Below are positions 5,424-7,379 of a stretch of 7,379 nt of DNA, one piece after another; within the stretch, counting starts at the first letter, position 1; the number at the start of each line of letters is the position of its first letter. The notes under the pieces were generated by a model. The model saw only the letters and a list, made by a program, of their open reading frames with translations, made no database searches and was not told where the DNA came from. Made by a program: the position numbers and the translations under genes. Origin of the DNA: Chloroflexota bacterium (GTDB lineage Bacteria > Chloroflexota > Anaerolineae > Anaerolineales > UBA11858); contig DOTA01000274.1 of NCBI GenBank assembly GCA_003513015.1, positions 1 to 7,379 on the forward strand, written 5' to 3'.

Positions 5424-7379
5424 TCAGGCCGGGATTTGTTGCCGATCTGCGTGGCGGAACCAGAATTTGGTAATTTCCTCTGCAATCGCAGGGATCAGTG
5501 CCAGGCCGATAACAACGCTCCATTCTCTTAAACTCAGGGCGTGAGTGTTGAAGATGGGCTGCAAGAAAGGAACCGTGGTTACCAGGATAATCAAAAATAT
5601 TGAAAAACCGACAGCGTATTGCATCGCCGAATTTGAGAAGAAACCCAGTTTGAAGATCGAGACCCTTTCTGAGCGAACTGTATAAGCCCGGAATAGTTCA
5701 CAGAGCGAGAGGGTCACAAACGCCATGGTTTCAGCGGTTTGGACATCTATGCCACTCCAATCGTGCTGCAAAATATAAGTAATTGGATTCATCCCGGCCG
5801 GTAACATCGCGCCAGCTTCCAAATGCCAGATCAATCCCAATCCAAAAGCCAGTAAAGTCACCCCGGTTTGCCCAACAGTTTGTATCACCATGCCCAAACT
5901 CATGCTGCGATTAATAATCGATTCTTTTTGGGAGCGCGGCTGACGCTGCATAATATCCGGATCACCTTTTTCAACGGCCAAAGCCAGAGCGGGTGCGCCA
6001 TCTGTGACGAGATTCAGCCACAACAGTTGAATAGCCGTCAAAGGCATGGGCAACCCTAAAATTGTGGCCAGGAAAATAATCATGATCTCGGCGATATTCG
6101 AAGAGAGCAAGAAGAAAACAAACTTGCGAATGTTGCTATAAATGATACGTCCCTGTTCCACGGCCGAAACGATACTGGCATAGTTATCATCTGTAAGCAC
6201 CATATCGGCGGCTTCTTTGGTCACATCTGTACCGGTGATGCCCATCGCCACGCCAATGTCGGCCTGCTTGATCGAGGGTGCATCGTTGACACCATCGCCG
6301 GTCATGGCGACGACCTCGCCATTGGCGCGCAGCGCTTGCACAATGCGCATCTTATGTTGGGGCGAAACTCGGGCAAAAACATCGGTGCGTTGGACTTCCT
6401 TTTGCAAAGTTTCAGCACTCATTTGGTCGAGATCATCTCCGGTGAGCACTTGATGGTCGGCTTGCATCAAACCGATATCTTCGGCAATGGCCTGCGCGGT
6501 TTTGGGGTAATCTCCCGTGATCATCACCGTGCGAATGCCAGCCCGTCGGGCTATCTTCAGCGCGGGAGGCACTTCTGGCCGAGCCGGATCAATCATGCCG
6601 ATCAGGCCGACAAAAATCAAGCCGTGTTCAAGTTCGTGATTAGTGACCTCCCCGTCTCCATTTTCATCCAGATCATTGACAACCCGATAAGCCATCCCTA
6701 AAACACGCAACGCATCTTGGGTCATCTGGTCATTGACGGCCAAAATTCGGCGGCGCTGTTCATCGTCCAGCGGCACAGCCTCATCGGCTTTATTTTGGTA
6801 GTGTGTGCACTGATGCAAAACGATATCCGGTGCGCCCTTTTCGGCGACCACATACCATTCGCGGTGTTTATCATCATAGAATGGCGAGATGTCATCCGGT
6901 CGGGGATCGCGCACCGTATGAACAGTGATCATACGCTTCCGTTCTGAATCGAAAGGAATTTCCTGAATGCGGGGATAGGCCTGGTTCAAGGGGTTGGGCA
7001 GTGTGCCAACTTTGGCAGCTGCAACAATTAAAGCTCCCTCTGTGGGATCTCCAACCATCCGGTAAGTGGTTTCCCCTGCGCTTTCGCCCGAAGTTTCTAG
7101 CACGGCGTCATTATTCAACGCGCCTACCCACAACGTGGTTAGAATGGCAGGGTAATCCCGCAAGTTGACAAGTTCGCCATCTCTGAAAAATTCACCATTG
7201 GGGTTGTAACCAATGCCGCTCACCGAAATTACATGTCCATCCGCGGCAATCCGAGTAACCGTCATTTCGTTTTGAGTGAGAGTCCCCGTTTTGTCAGAAC
7301 AGATCACGGTTGCCGAACCGAGCGTTTCCACGGAAGATAAGCGGCGGATGAGGGCATTCCGCCGGATCATCTCGCGCAT
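5424..7379 (-). CDS. SERCA-like P2A-type Ca2+-transporting ATPase, N-terminus outside window
   Basis: Membrane pump that probably exports Ca2+ from the cytoplasm at the cost of ATP, through an aspartyl-phosphate. The 651 visible residues are the C-terminal part of a protein usually near 900. The methionine at the window edge is internal, and helices M1-M4 and the actuator domain are missing. Numbering from it: the phosphorylated Asp29 is in DKTGT. The nucleotide-binding domain shows GDPTEGAL at 110-117, FDSERKRM at 143-150 and KGAPD at 181-185. The hinge and P-domain show TGD at 288-290, FARVSPQHK and GDGVNDAP at 361-368. Helices are M5 about 416-440, M6 446-468, M7 493-520, M8 549-567, M9 584-606 and M10 618-640. 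Ca2+ ligands matching SERCA are visible: Asn428 and Glu431 (M5), Asn456, Thr459 and Asp460 (M6), Glu561 (M8). An EF-hand-like loop occupies 238-249. The gene ends in its own terminator. Another cation cannot be fully excluded, since the M4 ligand is not visible. Confidence 0.96.
   Translation of the reverse strand: MREMIRRNALIRRLSSVETLGSATVICSDKTGTLTQNEMTVTRIAADGHVISVSGIGYNPNGEFFRDGELVNLRDYPAILTTLWVGALNNDAVLETSGESAGETTYRMVGDPTEGALIVAAAKVGTLPNPLNQAYPRIQEIPFDSERKRMITVHTVRDPRPDDISPFYDDKHREWYVVAEKGAPDIVLHQCTHYQNKADEAVPLDDEQRRRILAVNDQMTQDALRVLGMAYRVVNDLDENGDGEVTNHELEHGLIFVGLIGMIDPARPEVPPALKIARRAGIRTVMITGDYPKTAQAIAEDIGLMQADHQVLTGDDLDQMSAETLQKEVQRTDVFARVSPQHKMRIVQALRANGEVVAMTGDGVNDAPSIKQADIGVAMGITGTDVTKEAADMVLTDDNYASIVSAVEQGRIIYSNIRKFVFFLLSSNIAEIMIIFLATILGLPMPLTAIQLLWLNLVTDGAPALALAVEKGDPDIMQRQPRSQKESIINRSMSLGMVIQTVGQTGVTLLAFGLGLIWHLEAGAMLPAGMNPITYILQHDWSGIDVQTAETMAFVTLSLCELFRAYTVRSERVSIFKLGFFSNSAMQYAVGFSIFLIILVTTVPFLQPIFNTHALSLREWSVVIGLALIPAIAEEITKFWFRHADRQQIPA
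6633..6668 (-). other. EF-hand-type Ca2+-binding loop within the Ca2+-ATPase
   Basis: Codons 238-249 of the visible ATPase read DENGDGEVTNHE. This fits the canonical 12-residue EF-hand loop at every defining position: Asp at 1, Asn at 3, Asp at 5, Gly at 6, Val at 8, Thr at 9 and Glu at 12. It sits between the strand RVLGMAYRVV and the conserved LIFVGLIGMIDPARPEV, near the border of the N and P domains on the cytoplasmic side. The preceding segment is a strand in known P2 structures, so a full helix-loop-helix hand is doubtful. Binding is inferred from the motif only. Confidence 0.55.

Noticed and set aside
7377..7379. ATG at the right edge as the start of the ATPase
   Set aside because: It falls just before the phosphorylation site, so the actuator domain and M1-M4 would be missing. 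It is an internal methionine in the conserved segment after M4.

Overview
The window (7379 bases) looks like chromosomal housekeeping and envelope DNA from a bacterium of the Chloroflexota, probably Anaerolineae. This is an inference from gene content. The lipoprotein signal ending in SLAC-GLLGG, the paired DUF4013-type membrane proteins, and the style of the S9 peptidase and P-type ATPase all resemble that group as I know it. No rRNA or other taxonomic marker is present. There is no tRNA, CRISPR array, insertion sequence, phage gene or toxin-antitoxin pair that I can see.

Layout. Bases 1-1758 (+) hold the 3' part of an S9 prolyl-oligopeptidase-family serine peptidase that enters from the left edge. 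It ends in a strong symmetric terminator hairpin (1764-1803) shared with the convergent gene. Three genes then run on the - strand, read right to left: a three-domain lipoprotein (4958-3312) and two tandem paralogous multi-pass membrane proteins of the DUF4013 type (3241-2549 and 2504-1821). Their spacings are 70 and 44 bases with no convincing terminator between them, so they may form one operon ending at the shared terminator. A 465-base gap (4959-5423) carries the presumed promoter region of this set, a REP-like pair of GC-rich hairpins (5226-5267), and the intrinsic terminator of the next gene. Bases 7379-5424 (-) are the 3' two thirds of a SERCA-like P2A-type Ca2+-transporting ATPase that leaves through the right edge.

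How the genes may work together. The ATPase should export Ca2+ using ATP, and every Ca2+ ligand expected in its M5, M6 and M8 helices can be seen. The lipoprotein and the DUF4013 pair are plausibly a surface-exposed protein and two membrane partners, but their function is unknown. The peptidase is transcribed separately and need not be related to its neighbours.

The most striking observation is a textbook 12-residue EF-hand-type Ca2+-binding loop (bases 6633-6668) inside the cytoplasmic part of the Ca2+ pump, where relatives have an ordinary acidic linker. It would be a built-in Ca2+ sensor if it is real and functional. A second is that the two DUF4013 paralogues each have exactly four cysteines, all at matching positions, including a CFGC motif in a predicted membrane helix.
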